From the NCBI RefSeq assembly GCF_910592395.1, contig NC_088315.1:1492501-1556500 (forward strand): a stretch of DNA of 64,000 nucleotides, in the 5' to 3' direction. The translations under genes were made by a program, and so were the position numbers. The DNA comes from Lineus longissimus (taxonomy: Eukaryota > Nemertea > Pilidiophora > Heteronemertea > Lineidae). Under the pieces are notes generated by a model. The model did not search any database. It saw only the letters and a program-made list of their open reading frames with translations, and had not been told where the DNA came from. Below, piece after piece: positions 32,378 to 44,500 of this stretch (its first letter is position 1; each line of letters opens with the position of its first letter).

Positions 32378-33219
32378 CGGTACTTTTGAAGGTCACTTTC
32401 AAATGGTTGGTTGCTTTGCTTAGAAATTGCATTTCCTTAGGTAAAAACTCAAGTGTTATAGATTTGAAAGGTATAAAGCTGTATTGTCATTACGGTTCAT
32501 CTGTTGGTGGCATTAACGAAGGACAGTTTCATTATATCCTTCTATATGGTAACTTGATAAAATTGACGGAGACACTGAATCCCTTTGGCCTGCTATGAGT
32601 CTAAAGTCTGTTACGCGATTATGTTAAGAAGAAAAGATATTAGAATGACATGAACAACTTCTACTTTATCGATAGCATCTTTGATCCATTAGGGGCGATA
32701 GGAGACTGCAACATTATGATTTTATCGGTGTTCTTGTTCTGACTTTGCTGTCGTTATATCGTCAAAGGATAGTCTTAATCCTACGATTTGATAAGAAACA
32801 CAACTTTCGTTTAAGCTTATGCCATGAACTCATAGCGATATCCAAAATGATTTCTGAACCATACAATCTATCACAGAAACTAGTAAAAAAACTATCTGAA
32901 AGGAACCTTACGAAAATATGCTAAACGGATTAAAATAACATGATGCCAGGTATAAGATTTCCCATAGCGATTACTTTACTGATTTTCGTCAACTTCTTTG
33001 ATGTCAATTTCTATAAAATATTTTCAGATTACATCGAGCACGAAGTTAAAAATCGTTTTAAACTCAAGGTTCCTAACTGCGTAGCATCTTTATCCAGACT
33101 TGTATGATTCAAAAAGAACGCCAATGTAACGTGTGTGCTCGTGAGTGAATCTGGCAAACCCTTTCTAATGAAGATTCACCTGCTCTATTCAAAGGTATTC
33201 TGAAATCTAGAGCTCCTTT

Positions 33220-33500
33220 CTGACCCAGAAAAACCACGCAGTCATGACAATGATTCAGCTACAAATATGACGAAGGTCTTAGGTGTAATCTCTTGTGGAA
33301 GGACCACATCCGTCCTAGAGACCTGTCAACAACGGCATGTCCCGCACGCTGACCCAGAAATATCAAACAAAGGTATGTCTCTTGAGTTCGCCCCTTTGTC
33401 AATATCTTCTGTCCCAATGATTCAACCGCCAATATGACAATCGCGCCGAAGGTCTGGGATGGCATCTCCAGCGTGAATGACCGCATCCGCCGGAGCATGA
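33220..33500. repeat. Diverged tandem duplication of ~130-167 bp
   Basis: Copy 1 has tgacccagaaa at about 33220, caatgattcagc at 33248 and accacatccg near 33303. Copy 2 has tgacccagaaa at about 33350, caatgattcaac at 33415 and accgcatccg near 33481. Both share tatgac..gaaggtct. The minus-strand frame 33259-33498 covers the copies, but the frame is broken in copy 1, so coding origin is uncertain. Confidence 0.65.
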
Positions 33501-36377
33501 GATGAAATCAGTATGCAAGTCAGTCGCGTCAGTCTCGTCTGCACTTTGTCAATCAACAAAAACACATCAAAGTCAACCTCTTTCATTATGATGCAGGCTA
33601 GCTTGAACTGTTTCTTACATTAGCTCTCTGGGTGGGTACTCTCTGTGGCGAATTCGTAATGCCTCAGGTTGGTCCCTCAAGCAATCCAGTAGCCATCTCA
33701 TAGCTCTTGCATTAGCATGTCCAGGCTCGGGTATGTTTACATCAATACATTCTTCCGAATTGTGTCACCACTTGAACCAGCCTTTCACATTGCTGACTGT
33801 AACATCTGACATTCGAACTGCAGCAAAAGAGTTTCTAGCAAAAACTTTGTAACCATCTGAGCACCATCGTTATGTAGTTGTTGGTTCACAATCGTGTTGT
33901 CTATCAAAACAACTTTCAATTTTGACCCGCTCGGTCTATCAAACTAGATCAATCACTGGTGTCGGTTTGATTGATAGAAAAAATACCCCGGTTGCCAACT
34001 ACCCCACAATATTCAAAACAACATCTAACTGATGGCGATGCATTGGGCTGTCATCTTCTGCTCGGGTGAGTTCTTAGTGTACAACAGAAGTAATTACGCC
34101 CTTGGTATCTGGCTGGACCAGCGGCAGTGGTCATGTTCGTAAGACCTGACAAGCTGATGTCGAGTTAGTCATTGTAATGATCTTGTAGTTGGCGGGTTAG
34201 ATAGTGTCATGACATGTCTGGGAAGTCCACGTGGCCAATCGTCTGATATGGCAGAGGAGTTTTAAGGCGAGGCCATAAGAAATGGTCAAAAGCACATAAT
34301 CAATTGATTATACAACCTCTTTTTGCCGCCGTAAATTGTAAGTCTATTCTATTCTGCCTCGGTCACTGGCAGCGTTATTAAGATATATATGGGTGATTTG
34401 TAGCCGGGATGGAATATTGGTTTGGGCTCTGATCGTCTGATAAAGTGCTCTGCCAGGGTTTGGGGGTTTGGTCACATGAAGTAATGATGTGAGTGGATGG
34501 TGAACATACATGCACACATGCGGTTTCATTAAGTGTTAGTGCCCAGAGAGGGACATGCTTAAGTTTCAAGGATCTAAGACCGGTTGATTAGTTCTTGGAT
34601 AGGTGAAACAAGAGTATCCTATTGGTTACTTTGGAGTTGGTCGGAGTCTGGTACATACACCTTGCCTCATGTATAAACACTGTAGTGACATCTTCTCCAC
34701 TCATTACTGATATAAATTTTCTACATCACAACCTATTAGTTTTACATCCATTGACCACTCAGAAAAAAGATGAAAAATCCATCAAACGAACCACAGGCGC
34801 CTCGACCGTGGCATCCCCTTCCTTTGTCTCCACAACATCCCATCACCCAGAAACACATTACGACATAGACTCGATATGGATCATGTGGCTAAAACCATCG
34901 GCACACTCTAATACCTCATTCCGTAGGGAATCCCGGCATCTATTTTGAAATAATTAACCGCAAGCTAATGGAATACGGTATTCCCGCGAGACGGCTTGCG
35001 CATGCGTATCTCACATTTCGGCGCAAGGTACAAGATGACCTGTGGTCGCAATCGATTAATTTTTTAATAACTGTTCACCGGTCTTTCCGTATTAGTCCCG
35101 GAACAAATATAGGCATTTCTGCTGTCTGACATATTCAAGAGGGATGGATGATATTTCTTTTATCAATAAGATTTTGATTTGATCATTAGCTTACTGCAAT
35201 AAAAATGAAATGAACTTCTTGTACATTTTTCCTCTAATCACGTCAAATAGCAAGGATTCCTGAAATACCAAGGAAACTCCGAGTGAAAAAGCTGCTGGAA
35301 CGCAAATGATGTTGCGTATAATCAATAAAACCAAGATTTGTTGCGTAGAACTCAAAACAGCCTTGTAGCAGCATCAATGTTTAAAAGTAGGTTACAGAAT
35401 AAAGTTTGAAGAAAGGCGTTGACACCGGAACAAGTTAATAGGAAAGCAGATTCCTGGCCATAAGAATCAGTGCAGACATCAACCACTGCGCGCCGCTTCC
35501 AACATATCGCGCTCCCAGCCTCCGCGCTGCCTCTGTATCGGTTGACTTCACGCTAGGATTCCTCGGAGGCGATCTTCAGTCATAAGATATTGAATATAAA
35601 ACCAAATAATAACGATGTGTACTAAACCCAAAGAACGGGCAAACATCGTAGGAGATGGCATACCGCCTTCAAAAGCACCGGCTTTCATAACCATGGTTGC
35701 TGGTAAATAGATGTAAGACTTCTAAAGCGGGTCGTAGCCAATCTCTCGAAGAGAACTTGATTCACCGTGAAGTTGAAAATATGACATCGATGAATTTCAA
35801 AGAGTTTATCGGAAGCACAGACCAATGCTGGCTTTAAACTGAAATGAAATCTGATTATGATATCAATGCGATTTAAAGTAATCTCGTAGCGATATTTCTG
35901 TAACACTTCGACTGTTCTTTCTTGTCATTCGCCGGTTTTAACTGGCCGAACAATCGCTTCTTTCTTACGTGTTATCTGCGTTAACATTTCATTAATTACT
36001 TTTGCCGTGGATGCGGTTTTCGAAGAGCAAAGATCAGTGAATCTTAGTTTGAAGAAAAAATAATCGTAAGTTACAACTTTAGAATGTTTTATGCAATAAA
36101 GTTAAGTTCCCTCTTAGTATTTCGACGTACTTGGCTAGACAGTCCCAATGGACGGATGGAGGCATGGACCACCTGCGCACCGAGCCATCGAACCATTTGA
36201 TAAAGTTCATTTACTTAACCTCGCGTGCCCATCTCAGAGCATAAACATAGCATACTACTTTTTTTAAGTTGATTAAAAAAACGTTTGACAAGGCAATTTA
36301 TTTATGAACCAGTGTTGGAAGCCAACATTTTGGCTACTGTATTTGATTATATTCCAATAGTTTAACTATTGTTCACG
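33501..36377. other. No supported gene
   Basis: Apart from the palindrome and NRF-1-like site at 34970-35006, only short open frames without motifs. AT-rich throughout. Confidence 0.45.
34970..35006. promoter_or_regulatory. Palindrome plus NRF-1-like site
   Basis: GGAATACGGTATTCC (34970-34984) is a perfect 7-bp palindrome around one base. Twelve bases later TGCGCATGCG (34997-35006) matches the NRF-1 core, which marks many animal CpG promoters. No start codon or exon follows closely. Confidence 0.3.
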
Positions 36378-37983
36378 ATGGCCTCTCCAAGACGGACGTT
36401 GTTCTCGTCCGATCTCGGAACTTCCGGTGAGAAGACTGATGGCAAATTTCAGCACACTCTTGTCGAATATCGGAGAAGATACTTCAACGTGACAAAAGCC
36501 TAGCCATTTTAAATCACATCTCGCAATCACTCTAAATCTCGCATCTGGCAATAACTCTACATGTAGTGATTCATGCGTCATGCGCCACGACGGAATGTGC
36601 TGCGCACTGTTCCATTTTTTGTCGGTAATGAAATTAAGCGCGCAATTTGTGGCTTTTTCTGCAGATTTATTTTGAATGGCGGAGTCATGAATTAGTGATT
36701 AGTGCAGTGAATGCTCTTGGGGCAGAGATTGAGATGAACATTAACCACTATCGGGCTGTAACGGGTTACAATGAGCATTCCAATGGCAGAACGGTAGAAA
36801 TAAGCACCCAATGACTGATTTTTTAAATTCAAATTCTGCTACCTTTCAACATGGTGACTTTAGCAGTCATCTTGAATTTCTTTTCTACTCATTAGACGAT
36901 TCGGCTTTTCCTCAATGTGAAGGGAAAAAAATTCAAATCACTCCTCGTCACAGTCAATCGCTCAAGACAAACCACATGTAAAATCTCCCAACGCCTCTTC
37001 AACATAAATTTCCACAGACATCCCGCTACGGAACATTTTTGATTCCATGAAAACATCTCAGAAAATGTGTTTATGAAATAAATGGTAGATTATGTCGTCG
37101 ATTCATAATGGAAATAGCCGAGGCAAACACAGCGGGTAGATGTGGACGACCATTAGTAGGCAGCATACATTACGCAGAGCGCTAAAAATGAATGTCTAGA
37201 AGTTAATTATGTATTCGACATAAGGATAGACGGGCGTTTGAACGTTACCACTGCTTTAGGACTGTAAGTCCAGCAATGAAGAATTAAACTCAGAATCATA
37301 ACAACATTACGTGGAAAATACCCAATTTCTGTTTAGGCTATCTACATGTTATAAAGATTCATCCCAAATCTCAAGCGTTGATAACTATGGACTTTGGCAA
37401 TAACAGCCCGTGAGGCAACTGTTAATAAGTCATTAGCTACTGCTATTCTTCTTAGCCATCTAGTAAAAACATCCACAGCATATTTTCGAGTATGTGCTGA
37501 CAATAAAAGACGGTAATATCATGCAGGCATGACAGGACATTCCACTGACCTGCTAACCGGATTCCACTCATAGCGCCCAGCATAACAATGACTGACTGTC
37601 TGGTCAACGTTGCCCTAAGGTCCACAGGGAAGAGAATTTGGGTAGTTGATCAGAATCCGTGGAACGTTTTTGTTTATGCTTGATTCGACCTTCTTCTACG
37701 CCCAGGCCAGTACATGGCCGCTTATACAATGTACATGTATATTAAACCGATAGTTAACTGTACTATTAAACCGATAGGTTAAGGTTTTTAGATGGATATT
37801 GACGTGCTTTTGTTTGTTTAAAGGTCATATTAACTCTTGCTAATCACATTTTATCTTTTTTCTATTTTAGGTAAGTCATCGCATCGTCTGCAAATGAAGA
37901 ATGAAGTGAAGGTAGTCGATCTAAACTCAAATAAAACTCGGACAAAATGGGCATCACATTGTCTCTGTTACAGCGCTGTATAA
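36378..37983 (+). CDS. Candidate two-exon gene for a 53-residue protein
   Basis: Exon 1 (36378-36426) starts ATGGCC, follows a CCAAT sequence by about 25 bp, reads MASPRRTLFSSDLGTS and ends at a strong donor, CCG|GTGAGA, in phase 1. Exon 2 (37871-37983) follows a very strong acceptor, tatcttttttctattttag. Taken in the only compatible phase, it completes a Gly codon and stays open for 36 codons (beginning KSSHRLQMKNEVKVVDL, ending CLCYSAV) to TAA. Intron 1.44 kb. The product is basic, has no signal peptide or membrane segment, and belongs to no family I recognise. A competing minus-strand frame of 71 codons (36366-36581) overlaps exon 1, and a strong ETS motif (ACCGGAAGT) overlaps the donor on that strand. 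Confidence 0.33.
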
Positions 37984-38520
37984 CTCTCGTGACAGCGCCA
38001 CTTAGCCGGGCCGTACATGTAGTTTTGCTGATAACCTATTGATTTCACAAGCCATTTCACTTGGACAGTATTTATTGTCTGCTTTATACCATGTTCACTG
38101 ACTGATCATCAACATCACGGGCACTTACAGAGCCATTGCGTGCGGAAACATTTCATCGGTGAAATCATTGATGCAGATACAGTGCTAACTACTTTTGAAT
38201 AGAAGCATTAAACGTCAGTCGTGACGACGTGGTATAGCCTCTAAACCGGTAATCCCTTTTGTAGTTACATGTATCTAACGTTTAAAACGCATCGCCAGGT
38301 ATGATTTTATATAAGGTTTTTCGACCAACTGGCCATCAAAATACGTAACAAATGGTGCCAACCAGGGAAGGAGGAGAGGTCCCCGTAGAGGAGGCGTTAG
38401 CAGAACAGTTTTTTCATTGATCAAGTAAAAATGCTTCAAACGGTAAATGTATCGTCATAAGTCGACCCAAGCAACAAGCACCGAGTTAAAACCATTTGAT
38501 TCCTGTTTCAATGTTTCATG

Positions 38521-38547
38521 CCACTGTCGTAATATGAAAGACAGTGG
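38521..38547. repeat. Perfect 8-bp hairpin
   Basis: CCACTGTC (38521-38528) and GACAGTGG (38540-38547) around 11 nt. Isolated; no flanking repeat seen. Confidence 0.7.
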
Positions 38548-39471
38548 TTATCCATGTCTGCATGCAGAGCTACCAACTGACTTAAAATCATGACCTGTCT
38601 CACTTACTTCAACTTCTCACCAACATCACATCACGCGGTAGTTCCGCTGCAGCTCGCCAACACAAATCTTGCTCCAATTCCGCTGCAACCGTCTTCTCGA
38701 GAAGCGGTCTAATGATCAAATGGATAAAGTCCCATTAAGCTGACAGAACAAATATGCATCAGGACAAAGTGTCACGTGGAGGCTCCCTGCGAGATGGCAT
38801 GGCAAATAACATGAATAAATGAGACTGTGCTCCCATAAACCAAGATGGAATTCCAATCCATAATGATATTTAAAGTCCGGTTGGTGATATTTCATTATTT
38901 AGCTGTTTTAGGGCGTTCAGAAAATAATTTTAGCTTCCTTCCCTAATCCTTTCGGATCTTCTTTTTAGAGACCATGACCACTTTACTGAGGGCTGGAACT
39001 ATGTTCCTCTGTTTCTAAGGCATTGGCTCATTGTAAAAAAGCTTCCCTAAAGTCGGTCAAGGTATTCTATTTCAAAGCATTTCCTTACACAGGAAAGCAA
39101 AGCCAGTATCAGTTAAACACTGCGCCTTGTGTGCTCGTCAATAATCCAAACATCTTATCGTGGGCACAGTGTCGCCAATCAAATTCATTGTCATTAGAGA
39201 AAACTATCTTAAGCCATTTCTTTGCAACCAAAAAACAACTGATCATTGTCTCAACTAATCGTCGCACCTTGTGTGCACAAGAATTTCTTCAAATCCTGTT
39301 GAACAACACTTAAATTTCCGGCGCTACCAATCTCATCTCCACTCATCCTTCGCCTAACACGGTATAAAGTGACTAATATCCGATCATCGCAGCTCAGCTG
39401 ATCCCATCTAATTTCCCCATTAGGTTGGACAACTTATTCTTGTCGATGTCAACACGCTACGATAGCTGTTT

Positions 39472-39625
39472 CTGGAATGACAGCATGAGGGTTTGCTGGT
39501 GAGGGAGCGCTACTCCTGGAATGCCAGCATGAGGGATAGCTGGTGAGGGGACGGGCATAGTCGACAGCTAAGATTCCTCTACTGGGCAGCGAGGAAAATC
39601 CGAGAAAAATAGCTGGTGAAGGGGA
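39472..39625. repeat. 44-bp tandem repeat, two copies plus a partial third
   Basis: ctggaatgacagcatgaggg (39472) recurs as ctggaatgccagcatgaggg (39516), both followed by a gctggtgaggg-like segment. A last partial copy, atagctggtgaaggggacg, lies near 39607. Confidence 0.8.
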
Positions 39626-40690
39626 CGAAATATAAGTGTAAAAGTGTTTCGGCACAAGTTACAGCTTACTAAGATGGATCCATCCATCAGTGCTTTCTCC
39701 AAAACAAGGACCGAGGTGAAAGTTATGGTGCAATAGATATCAGCCATACAAATTATCACAACAATTCACCGCGGCGCTATGATGGATTGAATCGAGGCTA
39801 CAGTTGGGCGAACCTCGCACGCTGTTACGTCCTCACTGGGCCTGCCTCTTTCTATTAAGGCTGATACATCACGTTTAAATGACTCCTAGAACGTAAGAAA
39901 ACTCCTCCAATTCAATCTATTTCCACCGTTCAATCATTGTCAGTGCAGAGAGCCCTCCTGATTGAAATTTAATCATGTGAGACGGGGCACAACTCGTGTT
40001 GGGGCTGACGGTATTTCCAGTCGCCCCGCCATTACTTCACTAAACTTGACAACTCTGATTAGGATACTGGCTCTGATGCTAAATGCATTAGTGCAAGATG
40101 AAAATAACCGATTCAGGACAGAAACTTCACCAGCCATGGTCGAAATGATTGCGTGGGTACCACATGTTCTAGTCTCGTAAAATGTTATGGCATAATTCAC
40201 TCGACAATTTTGAATTTAGTGTCTCCACAGTTCATTTACACGATGCAGAACGTTAAGTAGCGAAAAATGAAAAACTGCTTTGAACGGGAAAAGGGAATGG
40301 GTCTGAATTTTACAAGACGTTAATACTGCTGACTGCAAAACTGACAACTTCCTTCAAAGGAAGAAGTCAACTAAATACGCGTTTTATTGTCTTCGAGTAA
40401 TGACAGCGATATCTTTATCGAAAAACTGTTCTGTATTGACCGCTAATTGCCTACTGACACACGTCAAGGTATAAAACGCCTCTACCGGATAAGAATCAGC
40501 ACAAAGTGAAAGGAATCTGCCAGTCACAGCCGGTAAAAGAAACTGCACAAAAAGGCTCAGCATCAACCATTTCTTTGCCCAGTCTCCATTATGCCCGCTT
40601 ATCGTTCTACTCAGATCGATTGTAATAAGTGACCTTTTTCGTGTTGACGGAGGATCTGGTTCCGTCGGATACCATGATCGACTCACTAAC

Positions 40691-40889
40691 CGACGATGTT
40701 AACTTTTTCCGTCTTGACTGCTGTGGTTTGATGCGACAACGGATTCTCGACATTCTCGACATCATACTTTAACGTGAACTTCGGTGTACTCCTGAGGCAG
40801 GTATTGTGTCTATCGGAAACAACTCCGTACTTTCCTGAATTGATGACAACGACACGCATTTCTTGGCCACACAAAAACTCTGACAATAC
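40691..40889 (-). CDS. Candidate exon with lectin-like cysteine/tyrosine spacing
   Basis: On the minus strand a good acceptor, gctttaactattgcag, precedes 66 open codons in phase 0. They end at a donor-like G|GTTAGT, and the intron begins with in-frame stops, as expected for a true exon. The peptide reads VLSEFLCGQEMRVVVINSG, then KYG, then DRHNTC. The order Leu-x-Cys, a run of hydrophobic residues, a YG, then Cys resembles the first half of SUEL/rhamnose-binding lectin domains. The YGR motif reads YGV and the second half of that domain is not seen downstream, so the assignment is weak. Confidence 0.25.
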
Positions 40890-40906
40890 CTGCAATAGTT
40901 AAAGCA

Positions 40907-41544
40907 ATGACTGTTTGTGTAACGGCCCACCGATGTCTCCAGGGAGCGAAGAGCGTGATCGCACATTATTGCCAAGGAAAAGTCTCCCAAATGATATTTT
41001 CACAGTGCCATCTCCGCCGCAGGTTGTCAGGTGCAGCAAATACACCTGTGTGTGCAGAGACGGCCGCGGCGAAACAGTTCGAGTCATTGGCAACTGCTGA
41101 GCGGCAGCTTAACCGTGAATAACTCGCGCAGGGGGCAAAGCCGACCACCGTATCATCAATCATGGAGCAGAAAATCGAAGAATACATTCCTGGTGATGAT
41201 ATAGCGCGCAGTCATCCGCCAGTACCGGAAGCTCGTCAGTGTGGAAGGACTTCCGGTATGAGTCCGCCATGACAGTTTGTTCGGCTCGGCGGGAGATGTG
41301 TTATGTTGTGGATAATGGGTCGCGTGTGGATGTTGGAAACATTTTGAACATGGTTAAACTCGATGGGGTTCGTTAGCTCTATGAACACGCTTATACCGGA
41401 AACACAGCGGCTGTCTGGGATACTAAAGTATTTGATGCACTGAGTGTAGGGGTTCATAGCCGCATGCCTTGAACATTGTTAACACGTATTCATTGCATCG
41501 ATGCGGAAAAAAGTGCGGGTGGCAAGGTCAGACAATTTGAATAG
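40907..41544 (+). pseudogene. Decayed protein gene or transposon remnant
   Basis: One frame from about 40907 (clearly coding-like from ~41020, with AETAAAKQFESLATAERQL) reaches a TAA at 41120 and continues open through SSIMEQKIEEYIPGDD. Near 41197 the coding character moves to a second frame (QSSASTGSSSVWKDFRYE), which runs through VDNGSRVDVGNIL to a TAG at 41374, then through YEHAYTGNTAAVWD to a TGA at 41470, and ends after IDAEKSAGGKVRQFE at a TAG (41542). Local GC and CpG are higher than the flanks. The long coding-like stretches broken by single stops and one shift are typical of a dead gene or transposon. I cannot assign the family. Confidence 0.42.
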
Positions 41545-44500
41545 AACCACACCTCTTTATCTGAATCGCATTTAACAAATTGAAACGTCAGTTGAAATAA
41601 AATCTTGTTTCAACAAATACAGCATTACAGACGTTAATAAAGACTATCACAATTCCATTATGGAAATCACGACTTCATTTAGTCGTGTTAGCGTGATCCG
41701 GCAGTTAGACTCGGATATCACTGGGCTAGAATATTGTCTGTCACCCTGGGGATGCGATATCTACACGCAAAACCAAAATGACAGTTCAATCAGGTAGATT
41801 GAGGGCATGATAAATGCATTTTAATTTCTTGACTCACACTGGTGCACTGCATTGATGATAGGAAGGCTTCGCAACCCTTACGAAAGCACGAAGTATGTAA
41901 AGCATACTTGCTGGCAGGTATAATCCACATGTTCATTATTAATATCTTTCATATCTCTTGGTTGGATATTGTCTGTCACTCCAGGGAGGGCTGTGTCAAC
42001 ATGCAGGGCAGGAGATATGATGAAATCTGACTGAATGATTCTGATATAGACAAATTCAGGTATCGTGCCATTGTCGTCATCAAAAAGGTTCTCTAATTAT
42101 GATTACACGCCATAACAAATAAGAATTCATTTCAGAAATGACACCTGCCTGTGCCTGTTTGGATGAATCGAAAACTGAACCGAATCTCATAGCTTTTGTG
42201 GTTTGTAAATTACAGAGGAACTTCGCACCAGATATCAGAGTAATTCTCTGGAGTTGACACCCGGAGAGACGTACTACAAACCAATTGAGGAAGTGAATTC
42301 CTGAATAGAAAGCATGAGCGTGATATCATATAGCGTTTATAGCTTTCTTTCCGTTAAAGTATCCGGCTCGAATGTAATTAGCCTCACGTTTCACCATCTC
42401 CTCAATCACATGTCTTCTTTCTCGCCTCCTAAGTTCTCTGTGCCGAAAGCTCCTCAGTGGCGAAGATATCCTTGGTGCAATTGACATGGAGATTCATTAC
42501 TTTACCCGCTCTCCCTAAGGAAATTATACACATGCTTTCTTCAATTATGCCAATTCCACTGAAACCCCTAACCACCGTATTGTATTAGCCCCATCTGGTT
42601 TGTCCCCTTGACTAAATTGAAACAAAGGCTGTGAATAGAAGTGGTGGAGCACATTCGGCTCTGCTTTGAGTTCGCAGGTCAAGAAGGACCCCAAGGTGAA
42701 CCCAAGTACGATGAGAGCCAGTCCTTAAACAACGACTTACCTGCTTTTAAACACTTCCATGGTATTTACTACTGATACGTGTGTTGTTCATCAGGTCCCT
42801 CTCATCAACCTCCACAATGATTAATGAGCCTCTTCTGCTTTTTCCTACTGTTTTTGCATCGTCAAAGTCTAATCAACTACAGAACAAAAAGGTGCGTATA
42901 ATGAAAAAAAAGTTGAGTTCGAGTTATTTCGTCTAAACTTTGATATTTACTAGGACTCATTGTGTTCTCGTAAGTTAATGCAAATGACACGATATTCCAT
43001 TGCTCGACCACGGCTAATGGTGATTGCCGTTGCTGCGGGAAATTAAAACGACTTTTTATCTTTCTTGTGTTATTGTTGTGTAATCAATTGCCTTGTAGTG
43101 GCGAGGAAAGGATGATTGGGACCTGAGAAGTTGGTTTGACTCGCCGGAATTATTAGACATCGATCCGCCTGTTCTTGGATTGCCTCAACTTGTTTCTATG
43201 TTACTGCAATCCTACACTTGTCTGGTAGGGGAACACAAAATCTGGCGAAGTAATAAAGTAAAAACGAACAAACAAAACTGCAAAATCTGTAGGACACACA
43301 AAACTATTTTTGTATACACAATTTCCATTAGAAAGTGTCTGATGCTCAAAACATTGCAAAACAAAACCTCTTAAGAATTCAAATATCTTAGACACACAAA
43401 AAACTACATTTTGTAACGATATTGCCTATTACTAAGTGTCTCGTAAGCGCAGCATTTAAAAACGATTTTTTAACTTGTCAGTCCACCATCAGAAAGACAG
43501 GTACTATCCAGTCATTCTGGGATCAAAAGTGCCTGGAAGTGCCTCTAATGGCTTCACTTTACAGGCTTTTAAGTATCAAGTTTAATCACATGAAGTACTT
43601 CAACCAGATCAGGTAACTTATACTTCTTCAACTTATGACTAAAAGCCACCCACGTAAATCATCAGACACAAGAAAAAGCTTGGCTATCTCCCTTTGTCAT
43701 CGCTAAGAAAACTTTTAATGCCGACAATGAAGACTGTTCTGTCGAAGGCTCTTGTAACGCTATAATGTCAGCGTCTCTCTCCGCGTCTGTCGCACCAGAT
43801 CGAATTACACTAAGTTCATTATAGAAAAAGTCACATCAGAGGCTGAGAGACAAGTGGAGACAGGAGATTGAGAGCAAGTTAGGCTTCTTTGATATAATCC
43901 TATAACTCATGCGCGTCTTCTTAACGCCTGTAATACCTGTGATGGAATCTGGGCTGCTCCGCTGTCTTAAGTAGGAGAGCATTTCATGTCAGCTTGGCGT
44001 CTCTTCAGAGACTTATCACGAAATAGCGACTGCGGAGTTTGCTGTGGAAAAGGAATTGATCGAAACGATATTGCGAGTTAAGACACCTCTAAAACATCTC
44101 CTTTTCTCAAGGTGCATCGTCTAAGGTTCTTTATCAAAAAGCAGAACATCAGTTGGAACTGATCTTCTTTTAAACAAACTGACGGAAACTGAGTGACGGT
44201 CGAACGAGTTGTTGACGTTTCATTTTGTTTAAAAATTAGCCTTTCAAGACCAGGAGGAAACATTACCTAATCCTGTGCAAGTGCAAGATCATCAATTGAC
44301 AAAAGTACCAAACTTTTCGGAAATTTAAAAGGGTTATCATTATAAGAGATGCAAAGTTTTCAATCCGGCAAAAGAAGTGTCGTCGTTCCATCCACGTCAA
44401 CAGGCCACCTTTTCCTCTAACCTTCAACCTTTACGGAGCCTTTGCGGACGACGATGCAGCATACCTTCCTTTTTTATTGACATTGTCATATTGTGTGTCG

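Larger units (their letters stand above)
37984..40690. other. No supported gene
   Basis: Includes a direct repeat attaaaccgatag just upstream (about 37741-37778), the hairpin at 38521 and the 44-bp tandem repeat at 39472. Open frames at 39023-39313 (plus) and 40384-40686 (minus) lack motifs. Confidence 0.4.

Noticed and set aside
33259-33498. Minus-strand frame over the tandem duplication as a repeat protein
   Set aside because: The frame is interrupted in one copy and neither copy matches a known repeat domain.
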